Source: Pedobacter zeaxanthinifaciens (GTDB lineage: Bacteria; Bacteroidota; Bacteroidia; Sphingobacteriales; Sphingobacteriaceae). From it: a stretch of 64,000 nt of DNA. Shown piece by piece: positions 45,181 through 54,317 of the stretch; the first letter of the stretch is position 1; each line of letters opens with the position of its first letter. Under the pieces are notes generated by a model, which searched no databases, was not told the DNA's origin, and was given only the letters and a program-made list of their open reading frames with translations. Made by a program: the position numbers and the translations under genes. Location: contig NZ_QMHP01000005.1 in the NCBI RefSeq assembly GCF_003313335.1, forward strand, positions 292,191 through 356,190, written 5' to 3'.

Positions 45181-45558
45181 GGTGCTAACAGCCTGAGCTA
45201 TTAGACACCACATCCTCAACTATTCCTATGAAAAATTAGCAGTTAAATTAATTACCTCCGGTAATTAATGGTGCCGGTAGTTTTAACACTACCGAACACC
45301 ATCTCTCATCTATCTATGAAAAACTAGCCATAAACATCAAAGCTAGATCTAAAGTAGTGCTGCCGATAAAACTTAATTATCAAACATCACTTATATTAAT
45401 TCTTATAAAAAGCCCAAAAAAAACACAACTACTTTTGTAATTAATGGTGCCGGCAGCTGGTTAGTGCTACCGAACACCATCTCCTCATCTATTTATGAAA
45501 ACTAGCTGCGAAATATTCAATGTTTAAGCAATGGTGCCGACAGAACCGCCGGACACCA
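45181..45558. repeat. Array of five ~88-bp hairpin units with compensating stem changes
   Basis: Units start at 45181, 45270, 45356 (degenerate), 45446 and 45533, that is 89, 86, 90 and 87 bp apart. Each opens with GGTG and closes its hairpin with CACC. On the minus strand the inner stems differ but still pair: CTAATAGC/GCTGTTAG in unit 1, CGGTAG/CTACCG in unit 2, CGGTAGC/GCTGCCG in the fourth, CCGGC/GTCGG in the fifth; unit 3 can still form TGATAA/TTATCG. Units 1, 2 and 4 are followed by a conserved tail resembling ATCTCTCATCTATCTATG then AAAACTAGC. The pattern is non-coding since the spacing is not a multiple of three. Confidence 0.85.
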
Positions 45559-45581
45559 TATTACCCTAAAAACATTTACCT

Positions 45582-47531
45582 TTATTGCTTAATTATTTTA
45601 AATTCAGTTCTTCTATTTAACTGGTGTTCTTGAATGCTACATTTCACACCGTTTGCACAATTATTTATCAGCATAGATTCGCCGTAGCCTTTCGCTTGCA
45701 TGCGTATTTTGTTAATGCCTTTACTAGCTAAATATTTAACTACTGCATTTGCCCTAGCTTGTGACAACCTCATGTTCAACTGATCGTCACCTCTACTATC
45801 CGTATGAGAGCTTATCTCAATCCACATTGTTGGATTTTCTTTCATAATCGTTACCAACTTGTCCAACTCAACTGCAGCGTCTTTTCTAATATTTGCTTTG
45901 TTAAAATCATAGAAGATATTTTCTATCCTTATAGGCATATTTTCAACAATTGGCACCAAGTAAAGCGGTTGTTCAATTTTTCCATCTTTGGCAGAACTTG
46001 AAGACAGGTTAATTACAGCAGCCCTATAATTACGTTTATCCGCTGTTACTTCGTATTGAACACCTTCTTCCACGTTAAATTGATAATTTCCTTCTGCGTC
46101 GGTTTGCAGCCTAATAGGTTCGCCTCCAGCTTTTCGCAATGTAATAAGGGCGTTAGTTAATGGCTTACCAGTTTCCTTATCAAGTGCCTTGCCCTGCACC
46201 AAAATGGTAGGCTTCTCTTTTTCTATGAAACTGTAGATGTCATCAGAACCATTGCCTCCTTCTCTATTAGACGAAAAATAACCTTTCAATTTACCTGTCA
46301 ATCTAAAACCAAAATCGTCTTGTGGCGAATTGAATGGGTAGCCTAAATTAGTTACCAGTCCTGTTTTAGCATTGGCTTTAAAAATGTCTAAACCACCCAT
46401 ACCTAAGCCTGCATCAGATGAAAAGTACATCATATCTCCTTGTACAAAAGGAGTACGCTCATTGCCGATGCTGTTCACCATAAAAAGATTTAACGCAGCT
46501 CCCCACTTACCATCAGCAGTCCGGTTACAAACGTAAATATCTGTACCTCCCTTACCTCCAGGCATATCTGACACAAAATAAAGCTGCTTCCCATCCGCAG
46601 AAAGGAAAGGATCGCCTACAGACCATTCGAGTACGTTATTGTACCTGAAAGGCACCGGTTCTGACCAAGTATCCCCATTTTTTTTACTGCTGTAGATTTC
46701 AATATTTATCGTATTGGCTACATTACGCTCAAGGCGTACATTTTTTGGAATACGACTTAGCGTAAAGTATACCTCTTTCTCATCAGCACTGAACGTAGCA
46801 GAACCAATATGATATCCAGTACCAGAAATATTTATTGGAAACAACTGAATATTTCCTTTTTCATCTTTCTGGAATAGCTTAAGATATCCATTACCTGTCC
46901 AACCGTAAACCTTGTTATTAGGAAGCTGAGTTCGATCCAACTTAAGGAAGGATTTTGACGTTTTCTCAGAAACGCTTGAAAAGTCCCGATCAGATGTGAA
47001 TACTAAACCATTGTTATAAACTACTGCGGCCCAGTCAGATTTAGCACTATTCACCTCTTTAAGGTTATATATCTCCACATCTTTTGGACGCTCCATCCAG
47101 CTTGCAGCAGAATCACAAGAAACCAACCACTTGGCAATTTGTGCCGAAAGTTCTGGCGTAGGCTGAGTCACCATCCGGTTATACCTTGCGTATTGCTCCT
47201 TAGCTTCGCCATACATTGAATTGGCTCGTAACATTTCTGCATACGATTTATAAGCTTCGGGTTGCACGCCTTTCATTGTCGTTAAAATTGCATACCAACT
47301 GGCAGCTTGCTTAAAATCTCGTAATTGTTTATAGCATTCTGCCAAACGTTCGGCAGCCACCACTGTCTTTTTCTTTTGATAGGCTTGCGTATATAGCTCA
47401 ATTGCTTTTTCGTAATTATAAAGTTCAAACTGAGCATCAGCTTCTTTCAGCACAAATTGCGCTTTAACTACCGACGGAAGTGACCAAAAAATTACTGCAA
47501 AAAGAATGAAACCAATGGTATTTCTTTTCAT
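45582..47531 (-). CDS. PorE-like TPR / beta-propeller / OmpA family protein
   Basis: The 649-residue product (ATG at 47531; the longer frame begins with TTG) has a signal peptide ending VVKAQ. It has TPR-like helices at about 25-125 (AQFELYNYEKAIELYTQAYQ), a PD40/WD40-like beta-propeller at about 150-430 (with DIY and FSSDRD, FSSNREGGNGSDDIYSF blades), a carboxypeptidase-regulatory-like domain at about 440-515, and an OmpA peptidoglycan-binding domain at about 535-649 (FYDFNKANIR, SSHTDSRGDD, MRLSQARANAVV, RRTEF). This order is that of PorE, which ties the type IX secretion machine to peptidoglycan, but paralogues of this architecture often accompany PorP/SprF genes, as here. It is the last gene of the run. 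Confidence 0.9.
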   Translation of the reverse strand: MKRNTIGFILFAVIFWSLPSVVKAQFVLKEADAQFELYNYEKAIELYTQAYQKKKTVVAAERLAECYKQLRDFKQAASWYAILTTMKGVQPEAYKSYAEMLRANSMYGEAKEQYARYNRMVTQPTPELSAQIAKWLVSCDSAASWMERPKDVEIYNLKEVNSAKSDWAAVVYNNGLVFTSDRDFSSVSEKTSKSFLKLDRTQLPNNKVYGWTGNGYLKLFQKDEKGNIQLFPINISGTGYHIGSATFSADEKEVYFTLSRIPKNVRLERNVANTINIEIYSSKKNGDTWSEPVPFRYNNVLEWSVGDPFLSADGKQLYFVSDMPGGKGGTDIYVCNRTADGKWGAALNLFMVNSIGNERTPFVQGDMMYFSSDAGLGMGGLDIFKANAKTGLVTNLGYPFNSPQDDFGFRLTGKLKGYFSSNREGGNGSDDIYSFIEKEKPTILVQGKALDKETGKPLTNALITLRKAGGEPIRLQTDAEGNYQFNVEEGVQYEVTADKRNYRAAVINLSSSSAKDGKIEQPLYLVPIVENMPIRIENIFYDFNKANIRKDAAVELDKLVTIMKENPTMWIEISSHTDSRGDDQLNMRLSQARANAVVKYLASKGINKIRMQAKGYGESMLINNCANGVKCSIQEHQLNRRTEFKIIKQ

Positions 47532-47606
47532 TGTGTTGTATAGTTTTATTTTCAAAAGATCTGATAATGCCTGAGGTATTTGTTATCTGTTACACGTATC
47601 CTACAC

Positions 47607-48581
47607 CTAGAAATATCGCTGCGACATCATCCGTACCTTGTTTTTCTGGAAATAAAATCCCAGAGAAATTTCATGCGAACCTCCACTTGTTCCAGATAAG
47701 GCGCCGATAGCAAAATCATAAGCGTACCCTACCCTGAGCCTAGTTCCTATTAAAAAATCAGCCATGGCCACTATCGAATTTGCTTTAGCTAAATCCTTCT
47801 GTAAGTAGGCCTTATCATACAATTTAACAGCTGTACGATAACTTCCGCCCAACCATATCCTATCATTAAATAGTACAAAGGCGTTGAGGTCTAAACTGGT
47901 TGGTCCTCCTCTATCATCCTTTAATAAAAAAGAAGGCTTAATTTGCACTACTTCATTCAAAGGGATCATCATACCTCCAGTGAGATAATAATGCGGTTTA
48001 GGTATAGGGAAAAATGGCGAGGTTGTATTTTTAGCAATCAGGTAATGCGCTACTAGATTATCTACCGAGAAGCCTGCATACCATCTTTCATTGGAAAAAA
48101 AGGCTCCAACTCTCGCATCTGGCGCTAAACTACGTTCTACCGTTTTGGGAATATTGGGGTCATCTGGGTTAACAGGGTCAAATAAGGCCCCATCTAAGCT
48201 GTTCTGCACAACGCCCACACCTACTCCAAAAGCTAGTCTCGTGCTTTCATCATAGTTTACCCTTAAACGATAAGCATAACTGGCATAAGCCGAAAGGCTA
48301 CCAATAGCTCCCAGTTTGTCAGAAGCAACTTGAAAGGCCATGCCCACATTTCCTTCGTTAGCAATTGCGTCAACTGCCAAGGAAGCTGTTTGCGGCGCTC
48401 CTTTAATACCTGTCCATTGCCTTCTGTAAAAACTATGTAAGTTAAGCTCTTCTTTATAGCCAGCATAAGCGGGATTAATATAAACCCCGTTAAACATATA
48501 CTGGCTAAATTGTGCATCCTGTTGGGCTTTAGCCCAAACAGTAGCGCACAATAATAAACCTAACGTGAATATCTTTTTCAT
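47607..48581 (-). CDS. PorP/SprF family type IX secretion membrane protein
   Basis: The 324-residue outer-membrane beta-barrel has a signal peptide ending WAKAQ, then the family block DAQFSQYMFNGVYINPAYAGYKEELNLHSFYRRQWTG, the barrel strands, and a C-terminal HEISLGFYFQK. PorP/SprF proteins assist export or anchoring of type B sorting-domain proteins. It sits 21 bp after the DUF11/type B protein gene and before the PorE-like gene, the classic substrate-SprF-OmpA order. It differs clearly from the shorter paralogue at 16630. Confidence 0.95.
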   Translation of the reverse strand: MKKIFTLGLLLCATVWAKAQQDAQFSQYMFNGVYINPAYAGYKEELNLHSFYRRQWTGIKGAPQTASLAVDAIANEGNVGMAFQVASDKLGAIGSLSAYASYAYRLRVNYDESTRLAFGVGVGVVQNSLDGALFDPVNPDDPNIPKTVERSLAPDARVGAFFSNERWYAGFSVDNLVAHYLIAKNTTSPFFPIPKPHYYLTGGMMIPLNEVVQIKPSFLLKDDRGGPTSLDLNAFVLFNDRIWLGGSYRTAVKLYDKAYLQKDLAKANSIVAMADFLIGTRLRVGYAYDFAIGALSGTSGGSHEISLGFYFQKNKVRMMSQRYF

Positions 48582-48602
48582 TGTAAATGTTTTATGCGTT
48601 AA

Positions 48603-50957
48603 TTAATCTTTAGTTAGTGTTACCCAACCGTTCATCACTTGCCAATTACCAGAACTGTCTTTTAAACGCAGTACATAGAAATAAGTAGCACCATTCAAAC
48701 CTCTTCCATCCCATTCATTTCTATACGTTTTACCTGTACTTTTCCAAACCTGATTTCCCCATCTGTTGTAAATGGTAAGCGAATTTTCAGCATATTTCTC
48801 CAAGCCTGGCACCACAAACGTGTCATTCTTTCCATCTCCATTAGGAGTGATAATATTTGGCAGGTGGATATCCAAAATATCCTTCACTACGGTAGAAGTA
48901 TTGTTGGCTAAATCGATATCTGTTTCGGTACTACTTACAATTGCAGTGTTAGAAATGCTTACCGCTTGGTTTGATTTAACCCTCACGATGATATTAACTG
49001 ATGCACCTGCGGCTAAACTTCCTACATTCCAAGTAAGGGTTCTGTTACCTGTATTGTAACTAACAGATCCGTAACTCACTATAGTAGAAATATACTCCAA
49101 TTGTCCAGCTAAAATATCCGATACCGCTACTCCGTTTGCTAGGTTAGCACCTACGTTTGTTACGCGTAATGTGTATTCAAATTCCTGTCCTACGTATGTA
49201 CCAGTAGCGGTAGCAGTTTTTACAATATTTAAATCAACTGTAGCTGCATTAGGTATAGGCGTGGCGGTAGCTGTGTTATTACCCGGTACAGGATCAAGCT
49301 CAAGTCCGGTAATGGTAGCTGTATTAGCATAAGGTCCGGCAGATTTTACTGTTGCCGTAACCGTTAATGTAGCCGAAGCCCCATTAGCTAAATTGCCAAT
49401 GCTCCATACGCCAGTACCAGGAACATAAGTGCCTGTGCTTGAGGTTGCACTTACGAAAGTGTACCCACTAGGCAATAAATCCGTTACAGCTACACCTGTA
49501 GCATTTTGAGGCCCCGAGTTTTTCGCCGTAACGGTAAAAACTACATTGTAGCCAAAAAACGGAGCGGCATTGTCCACTGTTTTCTGAACGCTAAGGTCAG
49601 TTTGTAAAGCACCAGGAGTTGGTGTGGCTGTGGCGGTATTATTAGTTAAATCCGGATCGGTTTGATCACCACTAGCTACAGCAGTATTTGTATAGTTCCC
49701 ACTAGCTTTAATAGTAGCAGTAACAGTTAAGGTTGCAGTAGCTCCATTGGCTAAATTACCAACACTCCATACGCCGGTTGCCGCATTGTAACTTCCTGCG
49801 CTCACTGTAGATGAAACAAAGGTATATCCCGTTGGCAACAAATCGTCCACTCTAACGCCGGTTGCGTCAACTACGCCTTTATTATTCACAGTAACCGTAA
49901 AGGTGATATTTGAACCCACTAAAGGTGTTACGTTATTCACCGATTTTGTTACAGCCAAATCAACGCATTCCACTGATCTTTTAGTGAAAAATGCGGTTGG
50001 ATCTACCGTATTTGGAAGATTGACGTTGTTACCGCTAGTGACACTAATTGGGGAACCCCCATCCGCACCGGTACAGCTAGCGGTCCAAACGCCAGTTACT
50101 ATTTGCTGACTTACATAAGCAAGGGAGTTTCTAAAGTTAGCTTCATTAGTACCTGTACCGTTAGTATTGTTGCTCGTATTGTGTTGTAAGCTCACATTAG
50201 CTGCGCCAGCGGTGTTACTGCTAATTTGCCAAGTCCTATCCATCCCTTTGGTTACAAATACAGATTCATTTGAAGGACTACCAGCATAATTTTTCACCTG
50301 AACGCTGATATTTCGCGGTGCAATTTGATTAGTTACCGTGGCCGGCGTAAAATCTAAGCCTGCAATACTAACAGGGAACTGGAAGGATGTTCCATAAGGT
50401 AAATTCTCTTTAACAATTACGCCACTACCATTAGTTACAACGTGTTTGGTCACATCGTAAGCGTTTAATGTGGCATCATCATCAAGTACGAGATTGAAAT
50501 TATTTAGGAACAAATGGCCTTTTGTAAAAGTAACAGTATTGCTCACTCTTACATTTCCAGTTAAGGATAGCCCATCGGTATTGTCGATTTCAATATTAGG
50601 TATAGTTGGATTTAAACCTGATGCATACCCCCCATTTAGCGTTTGCTGCAATGGATAACCGGGATACAGCGGGTTGTTGGCCCTAAAAATAATTTTGCCA
50701 GTACCCGTTTGACCGTTACCAGGCAGTGCAATAAAAGTGGCACCGGCACTAACTACCATGTTTTTGCCATAAAATATTGCTGTGGCGCCATCTTCTATAT
50801 ATACTACAGCATTAGGGCCAAAAGTAACATCGCCATACCAGGTTACTGGCATACCTGCATTAATGTCAAATGCGCCATTAATGTAAGTGGTTGCTTGCGC
50901 CCAAGTTTTGATTGACCAGCAAGCAAGCAATGTTAATATGAGTAGTGTTTTTTTCAT
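48603..50957 (-). CDS. DUF11 repeat surface protein with type B T9SS sorting domain
   Basis: The 784-residue product has a signal peptide (ending TWAQ), a beta-rich N-terminal region (about 22-325) and three DUF11 repeats (about 330-450, 450-570, 570-690; pattern 'DLxVxKxV, VTDLLPxGYTFVSA, GxWSxGNLANGAxATLTVTATVK'). The C-terminal domain runs from NIITPNGDGKNDTFVVPGL to MNGWVTLTKD, a type B (gliding-motility) sorting domain. It is predicted to be exported by T9SS and attached at the surface with the PorP/SprF encoded next. It follows the Skp gene after 39 bp. Confidence 0.93.
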   Translation of the reverse strand: MKKTLLILTLLACWSIKTWAQATTYINGAFDINAGMPVTWYGDVTFGPNAVVYIEDGATAIFYGKNMVVSAGATFIALPGNGQTGTGKIIFRANNPLYPGYPLQQTLNGGYASGLNPTIPNIEIDNTDGLSLTGNVRVSNTVTFTKGHLFLNNFNLVLDDDATLNAYDVTKHVVTNGSGVIVKENLPYGTSFQFPVSIAGLDFTPATVTNQIAPRNISVQVKNYAGSPSNESVFVTKGMDRTWQISSNTAGAANVSLQHNTSNNTNGTGTNEANFRNSLAYVSQQIVTGVWTASCTGADGGSPISVTSGNNVNLPNTVDPTAFFTKRSVECVDLAVTKSVNNVTPLVGSNITFTVTVNNKGVVDATGVRVDDLLPTGYTFVSSTVSAGSYNAATGVWSVGNLANGATATLTVTATIKASGNYTNTAVASGDQTDPDLTNNTATATPTPGALQTDLSVQKTVDNAAPFFGYNVVFTVTAKNSGPQNATGVAVTDLLPSGYTFVSATSSTGTYVPGTGVWSIGNLANGASATLTVTATVKSAGPYANTATITGLELDPVPGNNTATATPIPNAATVDLNIVKTATATGTYVGQEFEYTLRVTNVGANLANGVAVSDILAGQLEYISTIVSYGSVSYNTGNRTLTWNVGSLAAGASVNIIVRVKSNQAVSISNTAIVSSTETDIDLANNTSTVVKDILDIHLPNIITPNGDGKNDTFVVPGLEKYAENSLTIYNRWGNQVWKSTGKTYRNEWDGRGLNGATYFYVLRLKDSSGNWQVMNGWVTLTKD

Positions 50958-50996
50958 TTCTTGTCTTTTTATACCGCAGCGTTAAAGAATTGCTTT

Positions 50997-51518
50997 CTAT
51001 TTCATTTTCAATTCCTTAATCACCTGATCTGTGATATCTGAAAGAGGATTGATGTAAAGCAAGTTTGCTGACGAACTATCTAGCACTTGCATAAATTTGC
51101 CACGGGCTGCTACGGTTTTGATTGCCGTCATTACCCTATCTGTATAAGGTTTAGAAAGCAGTTGTTTGTAGTCAGCAATTTTTTTGTTTGCTTGCTCTGC
51201 ATAGCTTTTCAGTTCTTTATCTGCAGTTTGTGCCTTAGTAATTGCTTTTGTAGTAGCTTCACTTTTTTGATCTATCTTATTTAAGCTATCCGCTGTTACG
51301 ATGAGCTGATTTAAGGCCTGCTGCTTCTTGTTATAGTCAATTTGATAGGTAGCTGTTTCCTTTGCTACCAGTGTGTCGATTTTTGCAAATTCTTTCATAC
51401 TTGCTAATACTTTTTGGCTATTGATAATGGCCAATTGTGCTTTTGCAAAACCAGGTAGCGAAAAAAATGCGATAAGAATGATTAGAGATTTAATTTTTTT
51501 GATGTTTGTTGTTTTCAT
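50997..51518 (-). CDS. OmpH/Skp family periplasmic chaperone
   Basis: The 173-residue product has a signal peptide (ending AKAQ, about residue 28) and the Skp pattern: LAIINSQKVLASMKEF, then long charged helices (AKIDTLVAKETATYQID ... KIADYKQLLSKPYTDRV) and a final beta-strand region (LLYINPLSDITDQVIKEL). Skp trimers hold unfolded outer-membrane or exported proteins in the periplasm. The location inside a run of large secreted proteins suggests a dedicated chaperone for them. It is 49 bp after the glycine-rich gene. Confidence 0.88.
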   Translation of the reverse strand: MKTTNIKKIKSLIILIAFFSLPGFAKAQLAIINSQKVLASMKEFAKIDTLVAKETATYQIDYNKKQQALNQLIVTADSLNKIDQKSEATTKAITKAQTADKELKSYAEQANKKIADYKQLLSKPYTDRVMTAIKTVAARGKFMQVLDSSSANLLYINPLSDITDQVIKELKMK

Positions 51519-51567
51519 AATTGTTTGATGATAAATAATATTGATTAGCTATTTTTCTTTGTTTCTT

Positions 51568-52446
51568 TTATTTCCAATAGTAAATGATGACTTTTCCATT
51601 GCCACTGTTGTAATCACCTATGTTAATTAATCCTTCAGCTTGTACAGTTGATTTAGTCCACGAAGAACCTCCCCCACCGCCGCCTTTGGCACCGCCGCCA
51701 CCAGCACCGCCGCCACCGCCAAAAAAGCCTGCACCGCCGCCACCACCACCGCTCCACCCACTTGTTAAGGGCGTTTTAGGTATTCCACCGTTGCCACCGG
51801 TAATTGCTGCACCTGCTGTTGGACTAGTACTGTTAGCATCAAAGGCTGTACCTCCAGCGCCACCTGCCGTTGCGGTACCACCGCGACCACCAACGATTAC
51901 TCCTCCATAATCACCAGGAGATCTGCTACCACTGGTACCGCCACCGGCACCGCCTAAGTAGGAGGATGCACCGCCACCGCCGCCGGCAATCACTATGGCA
52001 TTAGCCTGTGTTACTGGAGAAGCCGTTGATACTGCGCTTAAACCTCCGCCAGCTCCTGCACTGGTACTACCCGCGAAGCTTGCCGAACCCCCAGTACCCG
52101 CAAATCCATATACTGGAACATCAAAATTTGGCGATACTGGTGTACCACCAACGGTAATGAATAATACATCGCCAGGGCTAACATTAAAGTAACATTTCAC
52201 CCTGCCGCCATTTCCGCCAGTTTTAGTAAGCCATGGTCCGCCTTGAGCGCCCATAACGTCAACCATTACCTTAGTTACACCACTGGGAACCGTCCAGCTT
52301 TGTATGGCTCCTGTAAAGTCGAATGTTACCGCATTTAATTTAGTCATAGGCATATAGGGCGTACCCGCTACCTGAGCTTTAACCAGCCCCAGCCAACTTA
52401 AACAAATGCTAAGCAGCAAAACATATTTCTTGAACATATAATGCAT
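51568..52446 (-). CDS. Secreted glycine-rich protein, ALK/LTK glycine-rich-domain-like
   Basis: The 292-residue product has a signal peptide (ending VKAQ), a beta-strand stretch (VTFDFTGAIQSWTVPSGVT, VMVDVMGAQGG) and then a glycine-rich region with clusters of five to six Gly separated by short turns (IAGGGGGASS, SGGGGGGAGFFGGGGG, AKGGGGGGSSW). It ends NSGNGKVIIYYWK. The pattern 'WTVPxGVTxVxVxxxGAxGG' and the Gly clusters resemble glycine-rich proteins of Bacteroidota and the glycine-rich domain of ALK/LTK; such clusters can pack as polyglycine-II helices. I see no T9SS sorting domain. Encoded between the 610-residue fibre gene (14-bp gap) and the Skp gene. Confidence 0.82.
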   Translation of the reverse strand: MHYMFKKYVLLLSICLSWLGLVKAQVAGTPYMPMTKLNAVTFDFTGAIQSWTVPSGVTKVMVDVMGAQGGPWLTKTGGNGGRVKCYFNVSPGDVLFITVGGTPVSPNFDVPVYGFAGTGGSASFAGSTSAGAGGGLSAVSTASPVTQANAIVIAGGGGGASSYLGGAGGGTSGSRSPGDYGGVIVGGRGGTATAGGAGGTAFDANSTSPTAGAAITGGNGGIPKTPLTSGWSGGGGGGAGFFGGGGGAGGGGAKGGGGGGSSWTKSTVQAEGLINIGDYNSGNGKVIIYYWK

Positions 52447-52460
52447 TGTTTTTACCTATT

Positions 52461-54293
52461 TTATATTCCTGGAGTCATGTAAAAATAAACGGTAGTACCC
52501 ATCACCAAAAAGGTATAGACTGTATCGGTACCGTTGATAGTTAAGCTGTTATTAGGACTTTTAAAAGTAAGCGCTGTACTTGCTGGATTTGACCCTGAAA
52601 ATACCGCCGTACCTGCTGTTTGTCCCTGCACTGCCAGCGTATACGTTCCGCCATCTTTCATTCCAGTTAAGTTGAAACTGCCTGGATTGGCCGTTGTATA
52701 GGCTAAATTACTTTTGCTAAAATCAATAGTGGTAGATAAACCGGCATTGAAGGCTGTAGTGTTAGTAACAGCGCCATTTACCTCTAATTTAGAAGTTGGG
52801 CTAGTGCTTCCTATACCTACCCTATCGTTCGCTAAATCCACATGAAGCGAAACAGCACTGGTTGTTAAATTCCTCACTTGAAATAAATTATTTCCAGCTG
52901 CTAACGATGTCCAAGTTCCGCTGTTGTTACCAATCCAAAGCTCCGCCATTGTGGAGGTGGTGTTACCAGCAGTAATGAACCTAGCTACATCGTTTTTACC
53001 TGATGCCGTTTGTACATCCAAGCGAGACAAAGGTGACGTAGTTCCAATACCTAAATCGCCGCTGCTTGACAAACGTATACGTTCTATATTATTGGTACGT
53101 ACCACCAAAGGTTGCGCATCTGTAGTTCCCAAAAAGTTGCTCGACGCACTTGTACCAGCATTACCTGTAATATGCCACTCCGACGAATTAATTGCACCTG
53201 TGGTTACGGTTTTCACCACACCATTTACATCAGCAACCAACAATTTATCAGAAGTAGCTCCTGCTGTTAAACCATCCAAGCGTAAAGGATTGGAAGTTGC
53301 CGTAACATGCAGGGTATTTGTTGGTGCACTTTGATTGATACCGATAGCACCCGCTGGCGAGGCCAATGAGCCATTCATTCCCGTTCCGAAGATGGTATTT
53401 TTAATGTTCATTTGGTTATCAGCAGTGGCACTTTGTAAATCCACGGCGTTACCAATAGCCAAATTATTGCTACCCGTGGTGATATTTTTACCGCTTTGGT
53501 AACCTAGGGCTAGGTTGTTATTTCCCGTAGTGTTGTTCAGTAAACTTTCGGCACCTAAACCCACATTTGCAGCACCGGTAGTATTTTTAACTAAGGTAGA
53601 ATTACCCAAGGCCGTATTGTTGCTTGCTGTACTAACAGATAATGCTGAAGTGCCCACCGCCACGTTACCTTTGCCCGATGTGTTTGAAGACAATGCAATT
53701 CCTCCCAAGGCAACATTAAAAGCACCATCGGTATTTGCATTTAAAGCATTAGCACCAATTGCCATATTTAAATAACCACTGGTATTTGATTTCAATGCTT
53801 GTTGCCCTAACGCAACGTTATCTACACCGTTAGTATTGCTATTCAAAGCTTTAAGCCCAATCGCAATATTTCCACTGCCAGTACCTACAGAAGTACCATT
53901 TCCACCCACACCCGCATCTTGGCTAATGTGATTAGCATCACCTACCACGCGGACATCTGCCTGTGCTACCGAAGTAAGTAACCTGATCCATTTTTTATCA
54001 CTATCGCTATAATAGTAATATCCTTGGCTTAGATCAGAAGTAGTATTGGTATTGAAAACTAACAAGCTATTATCCGGCGTGGGCACCGTAGTAACATCCA
54101 ATAGACTAGTTAGGGCAATACGAGGAATCAAGATGCCCTTGTTAGCAGCCTCTACCTCAAAAATTGCACTTGGTGACACCTGCATGAAATTAGAACCCAC
54201 TTTGAGTGGCTGCTGAGCTTTCACTTGCGCAACGGCAAAGCTAAAGATTACCGTGCTTAACAGATATATCGATTTAATTCCCTGTGTTTTCAT
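52461..54293 (-). CDS. Secreted head-repeat (YadA/Hep_Hag-like) fibre protein, 610 residues
   Basis: The product has a signal peptide (ending VKAQ, about residue 26), an N-terminal segment NKGILIPRIALTS with QGYYYYSDSDKKWIRL, then about ten 14-15-residue repeats of the Hep_Hag type (GLKALNSNTNGVDNVALG and so on) at about 140-280. After these come GINQSAPTNTLHVTA, a 'NFLGTTDAQPLVVRTNNIERIRL' fibre segment, and a C-terminal beta domain ending YTFLVMGTTVYFYM. Head repeats are left-handed parallel beta-roll coils in trimeric adhesins. There is no YadA membrane anchor and no T9SS sorting domain. It is a close relative of the next two upstream genes. Confidence 0.87.
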   Translation of the reverse strand: MKTQGIKSIYLLSTVIFSFAVAQVKAQQPLKVGSNFMQVSPSAIFEVEAANKGILIPRIALTSLLDVTTVPTPDNSLLVFNTNTTSDLSQGYYYYSDSDKKWIRLLTSVAQADVRVVGDANHISQDAGVGGNGTSVGTGSGNIAIGLKALNSNTNGVDNVALGQQALKSNTSGYLNMAIGANALNANTDGAFNVALGGIALSSNTSGKGNVAVGTSALSVSTASNNTALGNSTLVKNTTGAANVGLGAESLLNNTTGNNNLALGYQSGKNITTGSNNLAIGNAVDLQSATADNQMNIKNTIFGTGMNGSLASPAGAIGINQSAPTNTLHVTATSNPLRLDGLTAGATSDKLLVADVNGVVKTVTTGAINSSEWHITGNAGTSASSNFLGTTDAQPLVVRTNNIERIRLSSSGDLGIGTTSPLSRLDVQTASGKNDVARFITAGNTTSTMAELWIGNNSGTWTSLAAGNNLFQVRNLTTSAVSLHVDLANDRVGIGSTSPTSKLEVNGAVTNTTAFNAGLSTTIDFSKSNLAYTTANPGSFNLTGMKDGGTYTLAVQGQTAGTAVFSGSNPASTALTFKSPNNSLTINGTDTVYTFLVMGTTVYFYMTPGI

Positions 54294-54317
54294 ATCAATT
54301 TAATTATTGGTAAAAAC

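Larger units (their letters stand above)
45026..45581. other. Non-coding region holding a hairpin array
   Basis: This 556-bp region between the SDR gene and the stop of the OmpA-family gene has no ORF of note. It holds the palindrome at 45077-45092 and, from 45181 to 45558, an array of five related hairpins described separately. An extra perfect 9-bp hairpin (TTAATTACC/GGTAATTAA, 3-nt loop) at 45248-45268 lies between units 1 and 2. Confidence 0.8.

Noticed and set aside
45181..45558. CRISPR array
   Set aside because: The units are about 88 bp apart with imperfect repeats carrying varying stems, the spacers are not unique 30-40-bp inserts, and no cas gene is nearby.
45181..45558. Integron attC sites
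   Set aside because: Hairpin ends are GGTG/CACC, not the GTT/AAC core boxes, and there are no cassette ORFs or integrase in view.
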